Positions 1 to 12,299 of a DNA stretch of 64,000 nt are shown here, piece after piece. The translations under genes and the position numbers were made by a program. Position 1 is the stretch's first letter. Each line of letters begins with the position of its first letter. Under the pieces are notes generated by a model, which saw only the letters and a list, made by a program, of their open reading frames with translations, searched no databases and was not told the DNA's origin. This stretch comes from Chinchilla lanigera. Taxonomy: Eukaryota; Chordata; Mammalia; Rodentia; Chinchillidae. Location of the stretch: NCBI RefSeq assembly GCF_000276665.1, contig NW_004955417.1, positions 24,690,872-24,754,871 on the forward strand. The letters run 5' to 3'.

Positions 1-485
1 TAATTGAGCAATACTTCATTTCTGAAAAATTTTGTTGAGTAAATAATTTTTGGGTTACCAAGAAAAGCTAAGGTGTTTTGGGCAGTAGTCTGACGGGCAC
101 CCAAGTATTACCAGTTGGTATCAGCTTTATTATAATCAAAGGCAATTCACATGAGCCTCAAGTGCTCTCAACAGACTGGGTGTGAGTTGTAAAGGAGAGT
201 GATCAGGCTAGATCCGTTGGGGGAACCTACGGCGTGCCTGCCACAGCAGGCTGTTTGTACCATGGAGAACTCTAAAAGGTTTGCATCACTGGGCTAGATA
301 GTGGCAATTTCATGGTGGATAAGGAAAAGTGATCTTCACTTCATCGTTCCTTAGATCTTGAGATGTCTAGAAGTTACTGTCATCAGGACTTGTTACAGCA
401 TATCTTAGAGGGAAACCTGCCTATACCTTTTCCCAGCAGAGATATCCTCCTCCTATGGAAGAGGAGCAGGTGTTGGAAAGGCTAC
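1..485. other. Unclassified non-coding sequence
   Basis: Ordinary mixed-composition sequence leading into the polypurine tract. I recognise no repeat family, exon or RNA here. The open frame from 363 runs into the purine tract and takes its length from that composition, so I do not call it a gene. Confidence 0.5.
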
Positions 486-496
486 AGTGGTTGTAG

Positions 497-670
497 TGGA
501 AGGAAAAAGACAGAGGAGGGAGGGAGGGAGGGAGGGAAGAGAAAGAGAAATAGAGAGACAGAAGGGAAAGAGGAGGGAAAGAGGGAGGGAGAGAGATGGG
601 GAGAGAGAGACAAGAGGAGGAAGGAAGGAGAGAGGAATGAGAAGGGAAAGGGGAGTAAAGAAAAACAAAG
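497..670. repeat. Polypurine (GGGA/GAGA) low-complexity tract
   Basis: About 170 bases are almost entirely A and G on the + strand, with only scattered C or T interruptions. The tract includes runs of GGGA, GAGA and GGAA. The open frames on both strands here (Glu/Lys/Arg-rich on +, Ser/Leu/Pro-rich on -) are artefacts of the missing pyrimidines. Such tracts can form triplex DNA, but nothing in the sequence shows that this one does. Confidence 0.9.
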
Positions 671-782
671 TACGGAGTAAGGCAAGGACTTGCTAAGGAA
701 GCCTAGAAGTCTTCAGCTTCAAAGAGAGCCCAACTAAAAATGGTAAAATGGTGAGGTCATTTCATCTTCTTATAGAAAATAT

Positions 783-905
783 TACTATATGTTACACACT
801 GCCTATATGCCAAGTGCCTTATGCAACTCCATTTAACTTTCATTTCATTTTCTAGATGACAAAATGGGAGGGATAGGGAGGATTTTCAACACAGCATATC
901 AGACT
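783..905 (-). repeat. Probable MIR SINE relic
   Basis: The order of motifs follows a reversed MIR core: a 'tatgccaagtgcctt' segment, then 'catttaactttcattt', then 'ctagatgacaaaatggg'. Divergence is heavy and the ends are approximate. MIRs are ancient tRNA-derived SINEs mobilised by L2. Confidence 0.5.
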
Positions 906-3558
906 CCAGTGTAAATATTCTTATTCACTAAATTAAACCTTCTTATTCAGAACTTACTGTTTGAGAATAATAATGCAGTGTGTTGAGTTCCTACAACATC
1001 CCAACTACATTTATTTCATCTTAAGTAACTTGTTTTTGCTCCCCCTGATCAATTTGTGCATATGGCTGAGTTTGGTTCACTGTACCCATTTATATCTGCC
1101 GCTTGTTATGGGTTATAACTTTATAATTTGGGGTGCTAATGGAAGGATGAAAGAGAGCAGGGATGTTCTACACAGGGCCACTCTAGGCCACAAGCATCCT
1201 ATGACATCTTTGGTTTGTATGGGTTCCTCCTTTTCCTCCGTCATCCAGAAGAGAGCTTATCTGGAACTGAACCAGTGCCTAAGGGTAAAGCTAGGTCACT
1301 TGGTAGATGACCTTGGGTCTTGAACTTGTAACCTTGAATTGCAGGTGCTGGTTTTGAGGAAAGATTCTTGTAGCTTCCTTTTACCTTAGACTTACTTGTT
1401 TTTAAGGGAAAGTTAAATTAGTTTCACTCTTCCTGCTAACATATGAAGGTTGGGCACACATCCCATAAACTGGGTAGAATCCTATAAACCAGTGGATAGA
1501 ATCCCATAAAGCAGTGGATGACGAAGATCAATGGTGCCCATATATGAATGGCCAACTTGGGCACTGACTTCATGCTTTGACCTCTACAGAAGAGTTACTA
1601 AAATGTTTTGTATAAACTAGCTACAGAACAATGACAAGTCTTTAAGCATCCATTGCATGGAAATATTATTCCAGGTAACTTTGGGGATATGGAATCATGA
1701 TGTTAGCAATTGAAAAGAAGAGAAAAGTGAGTTCGGGATATCATTATTGCTTCAATAAAAAACTAAGTCTCTGCTAAATGAAGGTAACTGGGGAAAGGAG
1801 CCAGAAGTAAACACAGACTAAAATGAAGGAGAGGGCTACATCATAGTGAGGGTGAATAACCTTTTCCAGTACTCAGGCCAGTGATAATTTCTATGTATCC
1901 ACAAACCAGAAACTTTGATAATTGGTCATGTATACAGAGTTTCTCTTCATTCACCAAATAAATTAAAAAGTGGTAGTTTAAAAAGTGTATCTTTATAATA
2001 GGATATTGCAAAATTGTGTAATGCTATTTTGAATCTGTCATGGGAATCCTAATTTTCTGGTTTCCCATCTTTCTTGCACCTTGGAAGCGCTTTCATAGGC
2101 AGCATCTTTTGCAAGACTGGAAGCAATGGTGTACCAGTTCCCAAATCATCTGCCTTTCATCTCCTGCTCTCTTCCTTTCGGATCTCAAGGAGCAAAGCTA
2201 GACCGCATAACGTGGTGGAAAAATGCTTAGACCTTGGCCCACGACCTGGACTTATCATCACTCAAGGCTGCTTCGGTTTCCCCTTCTATGAAAATGAATT
2301 GCCCCCCCCCCCACGTTCCCAGTAGAGCAAGCCCAACTGAGACTTGCTGGCCCAGAGAGACCCTGCTGTGGCCAACAGATTTCAAGTTTCCTAAAGTCAG
2401 CCATAAACCCTCTAAACGGATTTCCCACATGCACTCCCTTTTCTTTCCCAGGGTAGTCTACCTCTAATGTACCTCATGAAGAATCTAAACTTTCTTTGAG
2501 GTTTGACTTTCCCTGGGTTATAGCATGAGTGAGAGTGCCAGTAGGTTGGGTCAGCTGGTTCAGAGTCAGTGCTGGTTTTTGTGGTAGCACACAGAGACCC
2601 TTGGAGCACTCTGAAGTTAACCCATGGGCAATGTCCATGGGGACTCTGCCACTTATACCCAGATCTACTCATTATTCTTAAACATAGTCATAATCAAGAA
2701 AAGCTCCTGTTGTTTGTTGGGGGAGAAATATGCTACACACCGGTTCAAAAAATCCATCGGTCTGTTGGGGATTTTCTTCCATTCTGGGACCAAAAAAAAA
2801 AAAGCAAAAAAGCAAGCTATTAACAGATCCTAGATACTACTGCATCAAGGGTCCCCAGATGTGATTGGGTTTAAAGCTCAAGGGTTTCAGAATAAGTCCT
2901 AGGGAAAACGCATGGTGTCTCTAAACCTCAGGCAATTTTGTGTTCGCCAAGGCCTCCACAGAGAGAGCTTCTCAATTGGTATATTTATACTTTCTTTACT
3001 TAGTATTGATTCTAAATAAGGACAAAACCCACCCTTGATGGGAAGCCTATGAGTAAGAACAGATGAATTAGAGTTTGTTTTATCTTCCCACTTTCCTTTT
3101 GCTGTAGCTAAAAAAAGCCTTCCCTTCCAAGGGAGATGGGAGGTGATCTAGAAGCAGCAGGCGCCACCCTCAGAGCCCAAGTGAACAGTGTGGAGAATCC
3201 AGGGCACAGGAGTGGTGATTTGGGGAGGGTGAGGGCACCCCAAACCCCTCATCCGTAGAACTGGGGAAAGGAGACCATCTTGAAGGTCTACGTTTCTCCC
3301 AACATCCCTGTCCCTGGCTGTATGTTGATGCCCAGGCTTGGTATCTTGTCATTTTCTAACCCTGCACTTCTCTTAAAGCACCTGCTTTTGTCCCCCTAAT
3401 AAAATAATCTCCTCTCATCTGGCAACAGATTGATTTTGCCATACATGTTTATGTTGATTGGGTATTGGTAGGACTCAGCCTAAGATCTGAGTCATTTGCC
3501 TTATGGAAAAAATTGTGTTGAAAGAAGGGGGTACAGTTTTTTAAACTTTGGCTGTTCA

Positions 3559-3561
<3 letters not shown>
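906..3561. other. Unclassified non-coding stretch
   Basis: 2.6 kb with no repeat family or gene I can support. It contains a homopolymer run of 11 C at 2302-2312, an A-run near 2791-2802 and a duplicated 'cccataaa' motif around 1460-1510. Open frames of up to about 120 codons (961-1323) show no recognisable domain. Confidence 0.45.
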
Positions 3562-3592
<31 letters not shown>

Positions 3593-3597
3593 TGTGT
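3562..3597. repeat. (GT)n microsatellite
   Basis: An almost pure GT dinucleotide run, broken by one GA step near its end. CA/CG-alternating sequence follows at 3607-3625. Confidence 0.95.
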
Positions 3598-3675
3598 GCT
3601 CACTGGCACACACGCACGTGCACGTGTATGAGTTTCAGTGCTTTAAAATTCTAGCTGATAAGTATTGCATAAATT

Positions 3676-3957
3676 ACTGATTCTTTTTTGTTTATTTTAT
3701 AGAGAATAGTAAAAACAAGAACAATAGCAAAATACAAACATAACAAAGCAAGAACATTAAAAATGATAGGATACAGGGTTTCAAACCAAGTGATAGAAAT
3801 TAACAGTGGTTGTTACATTACATATTGTTATCTTCAACGAAGCTGCTTGGATTACCAGATGTAAGAATGGAAGGGTGATCAAACCAACAAAGAGAATAAG
3901 AAAAATCTCAGTTTTCATCTCTAAAGGGAGCACAATAACTACATTGCTGTTTGTGCA
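3676..3957 (-). mobile_element. 5'-truncated L1 3' end (3' UTR only)
   Basis: The + strand text matches the 3' UTR of the L1 copies at 44451, 47443 and 59034. Shared landmarks are 'aacaaagcaagaa', 'aacagtggttgt' and a 'gttatcttcaa' block in the same order. The element lies on the minus strand. No coding sequence is present, and the copy ends at or near the GT microsatellite at 3958. The poly-T (its A-tail) is weak, which suggests an older copy. Confidence 0.7.
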
Positions 3958-3990
3958 TCTGTGTGTGTGTGTGTGTGTGTATGTGTGCGT
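3958..3990. repeat. (GT)n microsatellite
   Basis: A GT run with AT and GC interruptions at its right end, abutting the truncated L1 fragment. Confidence 0.93.
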
Positions 3991-4271
3991 AATGAACTAA
4001 TGTATGGAAAGAGCTTGACACAATACCTGTCCTGTGGTAGGTGGAAACAATATAAGCTGTTATCATCGGTAAAAATCGATAGAGGAATTTTATCTTTGTG
4101 TCATTTTCTTTGTGTTTTCATGATGCCTGTACAATTGTATACATTTCAAAAATTTATTGAATAACAAAATAGCTTGTATTTGAGGTTCCTGTTATCCCTC
4201 TATAGCTGTCAAAATGATTTCATAGGATGCAACTAAGTGAATAAAAATAGAATTGTTTGATAAGGTAAGCA

Positions 4272-4331
4272 GAGATATGATGATATGATGATATAATTGT
4301 CCCAGGCCATCACCTGTCTGTCTGTCTGTCT
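4272..4331. repeat. Two short tandem repeats: (GATATGAT)n and (CTGT)n
   Basis: An eight-base repeat of the type gatatgat occupies about 4272-4297. A CTGT tetranucleotide run of four to five units follows at 4313-4331, only 16 bases later. Confidence 0.85.
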
Positions 4332-4444
4332 ACCATGATGCAGTTCCATGTGGCAATACCTAGGATCTATTTGTTAAATTTTGTGAATCCTGGGCAGTGG
4401 GCATTGTACTGGGAGAGAAGGCAAGATCAGCAGGAGCATTGGAT

Positions 4445-4720
4445 AATTACTGTGTGCTAATTTATGGTTGGCCCTGTGTATAGGTTATTTGATGGATGAT
4501 TTAATACAAACAATATCAACAGTACTCCTTCATTAGTATTAGTATTTTGTATTTAGTACTTAGTATTTAGTATTATTGCTCTCACTTTGAAAAAACTGAA
4601 AATAAAGACTAGAGGGACAGAATAATTAGCCCAAGGGTGAGGGGTTAAAAGTGGCGGGTGCTGTGATCAACCAGTAAGTCTGACACTCCATGTGCATTGT
4701 TGCTACTTTGTCACATAAGC
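4445..4720 (-). repeat. MIR-like SINE relic split by a TTAGTA repeat
   Basis: The left part has the 'tgtgctaatttatgg' and 'tttaatacaa' segments of a reversed MIR. The right part has 'agagggacagaataattagccca' and a '...gtaagtctgacac' end. Between them, 4532-4576 is a TTAGTATT-type tandem repeat. The MIR assignment is tentative. Confidence 0.5.
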
Positions 4721-6200
4721 ATTTTGTTCTTGGGAGTTTATGCTTCAGTTGAATAAACTCAATCAATGCTCAGTGTGACGCATGCCCCAATCCAGGAAAC
4801 GTGGGCCACTTCGGGGACATGGGAGGTACCATCTGCAAAGTCACCGATTTCCTGGGCCTCCTGCTTCCTTTTTTTCCTAGTTGCTTTTACAAGGAAGTTT
4901 CTTGACTAGTCACTGGTGGGATTTCCCCTCCCTTTCTCATAGAACAACTATGATTCATTTAGCAGGAGGTTTTAAGTGAGAGGGAAAACACCGGCCTCTG
5001 GTCATGTTTACTCACTGGCCGACTTTTGGGGTTACTTGTGGTCACCCAAAGAAATCAAGTGTCTGATTGTACTTGGAACAGTACTGTTGTTGGCCTTTGG
5101 AGATGAGCTAGATAACACTTTTTCTGTCTCCAGTTTCTCTGATAGAGTTCTGCAAATGGCTCTGCTACTCTTCTCCCAGGGACACCTGATGAACGTCGAT
5201 TCTTTGGTGGGGTGTGTGTCTGAGAAACCAAGGAGAGAAGATGGGATCATTACAGCAGGAGCGGCATGACCAGACTGACTCATTGTGTCTTACACACACC
5301 ACGCATTGCTCAGAAGCCACTGAGCCCCCAGGGGGAAGAATGATCAATTGAGGACTTTCACCTGCATGATACAGTGCTGGATGTTGGCTTATTATAGTTA
5401 GCCATATTAGATTCTTTGCAGACAAGGGTTTCCTGGGATTAAAGTTTTTAATTTTCTGTCACATTGATTTATGAGAATCTTGTCTGAAGGGCCACATACC
5501 TGAGTAATTAACGTATTCCCATGATTGGTATTTGGCAGAGAGAGAGAGAAAAAAAAAAAAAAGATAGGGTTCTAATACAGAGAGGAGGAGAGTGACTCCA
5601 GGAAGTGGAGAAAAGTTAAGACTTGTTGGAGGGGATTGATGAGCGAGGGCTAGAACACCACCTAGATGCAGAACTCAAGTAATTCTGCAAGGTAGGAACT
5701 ACCAAGGCAAATTTCCTTTTTCCTTAGGCTGATCCAGTCAACTCATGGCTATTACTACCATTCATTCTCTGCTTCCTTATTTGGCATTTACTCTTTTCAA
5801 GATAAGGTAGAAGGAAATCAAGTGATTACAGGCGAAGGCATTTTGGTTCCTCTTTCAAGTTCACAGTGCAGCAAGGGACATGGGTGAGTACACAATGAAG
5901 AAGGCAGGGTGCTTAGGGAGGAGATGGTGACCTGCACTCACGGAAGCTGTGTCCTTTTTTCTGGGTTTTGAGAAAATGAAACAGAAGACAGAGGGAGAGC
6001 TGCTGTGACACCAGGTGGAACTTCTTGGGCTCCCCTCCTTGTGGCTGGGTTCCCTAGCCTGGTGACATACCTGCCAGAGTCCAGGGCAGCCTGCATGCAG
6101 CACCTAAGCCTTGTAGATTTGTGTAACATGTTTTGCCCTGTCTGGCAAATCCAGGAGTAGGCAGGTAGGTAATGAGAGTCCTAGCAATTAGAAATGACCA
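4721..6200. other. Unclassified non-coding stretch with a short (GA)n(A)n run
   Basis: No gene or repeat family recognised. The only clear landmark is a GA run merging into about 14 A at 5537-5563. Overlapping open frames on opposite strands around 4976-5425 show no domain and no plausible exon boundaries. Confidence 0.45.
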
Positions 6201-6204
6201 TTCG

Positions 6205-6330
6205 CTTTTTGTACTTTCTGTGTGTCAGACACCATATAGCCCATTTCATGACCACAGCAACTTCTTAAATATTTTAAGAAATGGATGCCGAAGGAGGGTC
6301 AGTGATCATGCTCTGGGACACACAGTGGTC
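6205..6330 (-). repeat. Probable MIR SINE relic
   Basis: Reversed MIR order is visible: 'tgtgtgtcagacacc', 'cccatttcatgaccacagcaac', then 'aagaaatggatgccgaaggagggtca' and 'gggacacacagtgg'. Strongly diverged. Confidence 0.55.
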
Positions 6331-6713
6331 ATGTGGGGATTGCATCCATCAAAAACTTAGTTTAACATCCTAAGCCTCCTCATAGATACCTGCTACTTCA
6401 TAGTCCAAATGAGGAGAGTTAGCCTTGGCAAGGAGCTCTGAGAGTGGACCATGCTAGGAATGCAGAAGGGTCTGTGGGAACAGGAACTGTCAGAAGGGAA
6501 GTAGAAGTGTGTAGCATTCCAGTGACATGGTGCTTTGGTTTTGGGGAAGAGGAGAAACCAAACAAGAAAGACCTCAGTGACATGAGGTAGTAATTTGGGC
6601 AGGTACGTGGTTAGGATTGGGACTGGTGTCCTCCCAGAGGTCCAAGAAACCAGGTGTAGAACTTATGATCCCATTTTGAAGAGGCAGCTCAGTGATGTTC
6701 TCTGAATCTAAGA

Positions 6714-6714
6714 T

Positions 6715-6745
<31 letters not shown>

Positions 6746-6748
6746 TTG
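6714..6748. repeat. (TC)n followed by poly-T
   Basis: About 12 TC units followed by an 11-base T run. The nearby repeat of 'aagattctct' before and after the run (about 6710 and 6750) suggests a local duplication. It could also be the minimal footprint of a poly-A insertion. Confidence 0.85.
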
Positions 6749-7664
6749 TTAAGATTCTCTTACTCCATGATCAAACAGCTTTCATTTCCAGTTTAGCATT
6801 CAAGTCCAACACGGGCATCAGTTGAATAAGAAAACAAACATACTCATGTTTTGTTCAATGGATAAGTTTAGACAAATATTGTTGTTTTGTCTGTGGGAAA
6901 CTATAATAAAATGGAACTAGCCTTCCAAATACAGGTTGTACCATATAATTAGGCAAATAAACGTGGGTAGAGAAGCTAGAACTTCATGAACCTTTAACCA
7001 ACAGTAGACAAAAGAATATTCTAGTCATCTATTGGTGAAGACATACTTGAATCATTCCCAAAGAGCAGCACTTCCTAGATGATTGCTTTGTTCCTCTCAG
7101 AGTGCAGGAGCTAAGTGACTATATGATTACTTAGAAATGTATGTATTCTACTGCAGAGAATCAGTATTTGTGCTGACTTTCAGCATCAGTACTAGAGGGT
7201 ACTGACATGAAACTCTTATTAAGTTTTTACAAAAGTGTTGTCTTGATGTTAGAAAAGAAGCATAAATTAGGGCAGAAAATAGAAGTCTGACTATGAATGT
7301 TTTGCACACAGATTTTGGGTGTTTCTTCAAAATGAGGGCGTATCCTTGAAAAAACATGATTCTTTTTCATGCTGTGTTGCCTTTAGTGAAGGGAGTTGTA
7401 GAGAGCTTACTTGAGGCGGCTTCCTCTGGGCTATTTTTGTCCTCGTGAGTTCTTCAGTCACCCTGTCAATAATTTTATGCTTTTGGTAGTAGACAGGTAA
7501 GCACATTTCATAGGGGGAAATCCAGAGGCTGATCTGGAAAACTGCGAGATTATTGTTGGATTTCCTGGATATCAGATTAATATGAAGTATCAGATTATAG
7601 ATGATACACAGCCAAAAGTATTATTTTTAACCATTTGGTGAATAGAATCTTATCAAACAGAGAT
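6749..7664. other. Unclassified non-coding stretch
   Basis: AT-rich sequence with no repeat, RNA gene or exon that I recognise. Confidence 0.45.
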
Positions 7665-7990
7665 CCCGTGTAATTTACTTTGAAATTTATTTTATTATAA
7701 AATTCATACCTGATTATTGTAAAGATGAACATATGAAGTTAAAAAAAGAAAACAAAATCTCTTCTTCGTCCCTTAACCTCTAATCACATTTCTCTTCCCA
7801 GAGGTAACGATTGTTAGTAGTGTGGTATGCGGCATTTTATATTTTTTCTGTGCATTCTCACACACATGCCTGGATTGTTTTCAAAAGTGAAATGCAGTAT
7901 AACTAAACACACTCTTTTGTTATTGTTTAGTTAATACTCCTTGAGATCTGCTCATTTCTTTTTAACATCTGCCCTTTCCCCATGAACAGC
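7665..7990 (-). repeat. Ancient L1 (L1M-type) relic
   Basis: The + strand carries 'cacatttctcttcccagaggtaac', 'gttagtagtgtggt' and 'gagatctgctcatttctttttaaca' in order. This resembles the reversed 3' region of old mammalian L1M elements. Highly diverged, no open frame, ends approximate. Confidence 0.5.
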
Positions 7991-8039
7991 AGCCTCATGT
8001 TTGAATTTGTTAGTGACCATATACTTAACACCTTAACAC

Positions 8040-8400
8040 AACACACATTTATTATCTCACAGGTGTGGGTTAGAAATCAAGGAGGTTTAGTATCCTAGGA
8101 GGCCGCAGGAGAGGTGTCTACCACATTTGCCACTCAAGGATGTAGGAGTGAGGTTCTTATTTCCCAGGTGTCAGTCAGGGGCTGATGTCAGCGTCTAGAC
8201 AAAGCCTGCATTCTTGGCACATGTCCTTCTCCACCTTCAAGAGGGCAATGCCATGTTCATTGCTTCTCATGCTGGAATCTCCCTGACTTTGTCTGCATTT
8301 GAAGGAAGCTCGTTGCTTGCAAGATCACATGTGATTAAATTGGACCAATATAATCCAAGATGATCTCCCTATTTTAAGGTCCACTGTGCCATAGAACATA
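8040..8400. repeat. Old mammalian interspersed repeat, family not assigned
   Basis: The motif order is 'acatttattatctcacag', 'gggttagaaatcaagg', 'ctccaccttcaagagggcaatgcc', 'gcaagatcacatgtgattaaattggacc' and 'gatgatctccctattttaaggtc'. I know this order from a common old placental repeat, but I cannot name the family with confidence. Related-looking sequence lies at 42204-42640 and 51180-52000. Confidence 0.5.
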
Positions 8401-10220
8401 ATTTCCATAGACGTGATAAAGCAATTTAGAAATTCTGTGAGAGTGACATGTTGATTAATCACTCAATCTTATCAAAGAAGAGATAAAGAATACCAAAGCT
8501 GAAATGATTTTTCTACATTCACACAACTAGTTAGTAACCAAGTCAACATTAGAATTGAGATCTTCTAAACTTCCTCTCCATGGAATTTAGGAGTCTCAGT
8601 GAGCATACAAAGATGATGGAAAAGATAGACAAAAGTTCCACAGATTCCTTCACTCTGCCTGGTACCCTTTTGAAGGACCCTCTGTAATCTGAAATTAATC
8701 TATGTGGGTCTTCGACATTTCAAATTTGGGTTTGGTGAAGAGAGATTCCACTTCTGAATACAAGAAGAAATAGCTGGATCTTGGACTCTTCTCTTTAAAA
8801 TGATACAGAAGTTGGTCACCTTTAGGTCTGCTTAGGCTGCTGCTGTATTCCTGGTTGCACTTCCCTGGCAAGTGTCTCCAAGCGGGAGCACCACCTGGAT
8901 CCTGGGGTTAAATAGCCTCAACCTGAAGGCGGATTCCACCAGCCTTCCCACAGGGAGCCCTGACCAAGCTGGGAAAGCTTAAGGGCGTGGAAGATGCTCT
9001 TGGTCTTCAGACTACAACATCTCACTTAGAGTTGAATTAAAGCTCTATGGTTTGTGGGAAGACAGAACTTCATGAAATTTGACAAATATTTAAAACTATA
9101 AACAATTTTCCAAAGAATAGCAGGTAGGAGGTTAGCCCACTGAGTTTCTTGGTATGTAAAGAAAGACTATTGTTTAATGATTTCTTTAAATTTTGTAACT
9201 TTCTGTCTTCTGAAGTAGACTCATATAGACTCATATAGTAGACTCAAAATCCCTCTAGTGGAGTGATTACAGATTAATATATATAAGTGGCCTCTACTAA
9301 TATCAAAAATTTGTGATACGACATTTTCTTGCAATCCTTCCCTTTATGGCCCAGTAGTTTTATCTTAACTTTTACTTTGCTTAGCAGCTGAGAAAACATG
9401 TGAGCCAGGGAAAATAAATGTCAAAGAGGGGCTGAAAAGGGAAATTAATGTAAGGGCTCAAATGTACTTCTTGTCTATCTAACATTTCCTTAGGTCACAT
9501 CTGAATTTTATTTGATATTAATTGGACTTGCCTTATATATTTTTAAGTAAAATAGAGAGAAAGTCAAATACTTTTTGGAAACAAGAAAATTCACTAAGAA
9601 GGACCTCAGCAAAGAATGGCATGAAATCAATCAATGAATCAGTCAATCAAGAAAGACAGATAGTCCAGCTGAAAAAGTGAATGAGAGAAACTCTGTATTC
9701 TCTCAGAGGCCATGCAGGTTTTTCTCTCTTTGCCTTTTAAAGAAGTGTAGCAATTGATACTCACACCAGCTGTCTACCTCTTTTAGAGATAGCCAATCAG
9801 CTCCTCAGTTCTGAAACATAAGCTATAATGTCCCCTTGCCAAAATATTTATTTCACAGAATAGATTGTTTTTGCTATTAGTCATGGAGTCAGTAAACCTC
9901 AAGAGATGAATTGTAAGGTTAGCTCTTTCAGCATGCCAAAATCCCCATCCTTGAGGAATTTGTCTTACTGTTTTATCAACAGATGTCTGACATTTGCTTG
10001 AGACCACATGTATGGGGACACCCTTCTCCATGGCTAGGGTGAAAGGCTCTGCCCCTTGAGCCCTGATCATTTGGCTTAACAGCCTTATAAATTAATCTAC
10101 AAAAGAAATATGGGAAGGTTGTGGCCTTGAATTCCCAAAAGTGTCTTAGTTTGTTTATTAGTTTAAATAGGACTATACGGCAAGGAGAGAAGCCATGGTG
10201 AAAGACATAGATTAGGGTTG
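8401..10220. other. Unclassified non-coding stretch
   Basis: No gene or named repeat recognised. A small tandem duplication of 'agactcatat' lies at about 9217-9245. The minus-strand open frames at 9783-10248 overlap each other in different frames and have no domain. Confidence 0.45.
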
Positions 10221-10221
10221 G

Positions 10222-10395
10222 TTTCCCAGCTCTGCTCATTGGCTGCAAGGCTTTGAAAAGTCACTCTATCTCCATGCAATAGTTCCTGTTATCCGTAAAA
10301 CGGGAGTAAGGTGCATCCCAAAGGAATATTATGATTATTAAATGTAGTAATGCCCATAATTAATTTTGTGGCTGGCATTTAGTAAAATAGTTCAG
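10222..10395 (+). repeat. MIR SINE relic
   Basis: MIR in sense order: 'cccagctctgctcattggctgca', 'ttgaaaagtcactctatctcc', 'gttatccgtaaaacgggag', 'ttattaaatgtagtaa' and 'gctggcatttagtaaa'. The CORE-SINE region is readable despite divergence. Confidence 0.75.
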
Positions 10396-10489
10396 GGGAT
10401 TTTTGTAATGATAATGACAATGGTCTTGAATTGTATATATAGTGTTTCAGAGGAAGAAAACATGATTTTGAGTTATAGTCAACTCACAA

Positions 10490-10835
10490 TTCTCCATGTT
10501 AATGAGAAAGGACAATTTTAGAAAGTAGAATCATGAATAAAAAATTCAAAAGTTTATATTCAAAAATTAAAATTTTTGTTTTATACTATAAAATTTATTA
10601 GCTTTTATTGCAAAAATTTTAAATGATATAGATATGTGTAAGGTAGAATTATAATTTTATCTTTTCTAAATCCAAGATTTAATAATTAATTTTCATATTC
10701 ATTTAGGTATATCTATATGTGTGTATATAATATACAATTATTTTAAACAAAAATGGATCATATTATATATGCTATCTGCATATTGGTCTGGTGTGTTCAA
10801 TAATATGTCTTTAATATATCATGCCATTTTACCTA
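10490..10835 (-). repeat. Probable ancient L1 relic, AT-rich
   Basis: The segment 'aaaaatggatcatattatat' followed by a 'tgttcaataatatgtctttaatatatcatgcc' block resembles the reversed 3' region of L1M elements, like that at 7665. The first 200 bases are very AT-rich and cannot be placed. Confidence 0.4.
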
Positions 10836-10837
10836 AA

Positions 10838-11322
10838 ATCCCTCACATAAACCTGTATATGAAGAGACATTAATCATAATAGCCAAAATGTGGAAATAAC
10901 AAACATCAATTGATGAATAGGTAGAGCATATTATTTCCTCATAATGAAATATTATTCAATGAAAAGAAGGGCTAGAGCACCACTCTGTGCTACAAGGATT
11001 AGCTTTACAAAGATGCTAAATGAAGGAAGTCAGCACAAAAGGCCACATAAAACATTCTTTAGCTGAAAAGTCCCAGAATAGGCAAATCCATAGAGACAGA
11101 AGTAGCTTTGTGGTCAGCAGTGCCTGAGGGAAGATGAACTGGGTGGGACTGCTAATGGTCCCGAGGTAGCAGGATTTCTTTTTGAGGAAATGAAATGCCA
11201 TGAAATTAAATAGTGATGGTTGCATAACTTTCCAAGTATACTAAAAATTTACTGAGTTGCACACTTTTACAGAGTGAATTACATAGTCGGTGAATTATGC
11301 TACAATAAAGTTGTTATTTTAA
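10838..11322 (+). mobile_element. Ancient L1 (L1M-type) 3' end
   Basis: Sense-strand L1M 3' end. In order it shows 'cataatagccaaaatgtgg', 'catcaattgatgaatagg', 'agaataggcaaatccatagagacag', 'gtgatggttgcataac' and a terminal 'ctacaataaagttgtta' with the AATAAA polyadenylation signal. No ORF2 reading frame remains. It pairs in family with 56470-56757. Confidence 0.8.
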
Positions 11323-11455
11323 AAGTCAGGAGCCTTGGTCCACATCCACTGAACTAGAGCTCTGTACAAACCGTGGTTTATAGATATTATGATGCAAATC
11401 CCAGATTAACACCACAGCTACATCACACTGGGCCATCCCCACGGGGAAAGGGTGC

Positions 11456-11528
11456 ACATTCACCCATGCACACGTGCACACACCCATGCACACATGCACA
11501 CACACATGCACACACACATGCACACATG
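11456..11528. repeat. (CACATG CACA)n tandem repeat
   Basis: A run of alternating CA units with regularly spaced ATG (cacacatgcaca type). It creates His/Thr-rich and Cys/Val-rich pseudo-frames on both strands that should not be read as proteins. Alternating purine-pyrimidine sequence of this kind is prone to Z-DNA. Confidence 0.93.
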
Positions 11529-12299
11529 TGCTTGAGTTTCCCAACAGAGTACTGCGTGAGCATCCTTTTACGTTCTTGTTTTTTTTTTGTCTGGTTTTGG
11601 TCTGTATTCTCATGTCCTACCAACAGACTGTGGTAGAATGTTGTCAAGGTGTCCCCAGATATGCCAAATATGGCCATGAAATGCCACCAGCAGAAAATGT
11701 TATTTCTGCTTTCAATCCAGTCACCTTCTCAGCCCAGTCATCGTGAAAAGTTACTTTCCTTGGTAAGAATTTGAAAAAGTCATAAAGAAAAAGTCAAAAG
11801 GGCAAGGTTTCTATTGCTTTCATGACCTTTCTAAATTATAGGACACTTAGAGAAAGCATAATAATCTTATGAACCTGGCTATTGCACTGTTTTATTCACC
11901 TTCGAATTCCAAATATGTCTCTGCCATGAACTTAATGATCAATAACTTCTTTTTGAAAGGACTATTTTTATTTGCCTGAGAAGAAACTTCAGGTATCCTC
12001 TCCACTCACTTCTTCCCAGCCCATCCTCCTCCCTTCATACACAATGAAAAGCACAAAGTCTTTTTAGTTGATGAACTGTGGCTAGAACTAAGGTCTTATG
12101 TTCTTTGTATCTTCATTAATACAGTCAAAACCAATCATTGTTAAAATAAATTTTACTGAATGCCAAAAGCACTCCGGGATCATGAACCTCCCTGCTGACA
12201 AACTAGATCTTAAATATGGAAGCCATTAGAATAAATGTCCAGGAATGGGATGAATAGTCTAGTCATGCATTAGCTAGGCTTTAGTATCTTTATGTTGCC
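11529..12299. other. Unclassified non-coding stretch
   Basis: No gene or repeat family recognised apart from a short T-run at 11578-11588. Confidence 0.45.

Noticed and set aside
363..696. Highly charged and Ser/Leu-rich frames on both strands
   Set aside because: They are produced by the polypurine tract.
11326..11746. Cys/Val- and His/Thr-rich frames
   Set aside because: They are produced by the CACATG tandem repeat.
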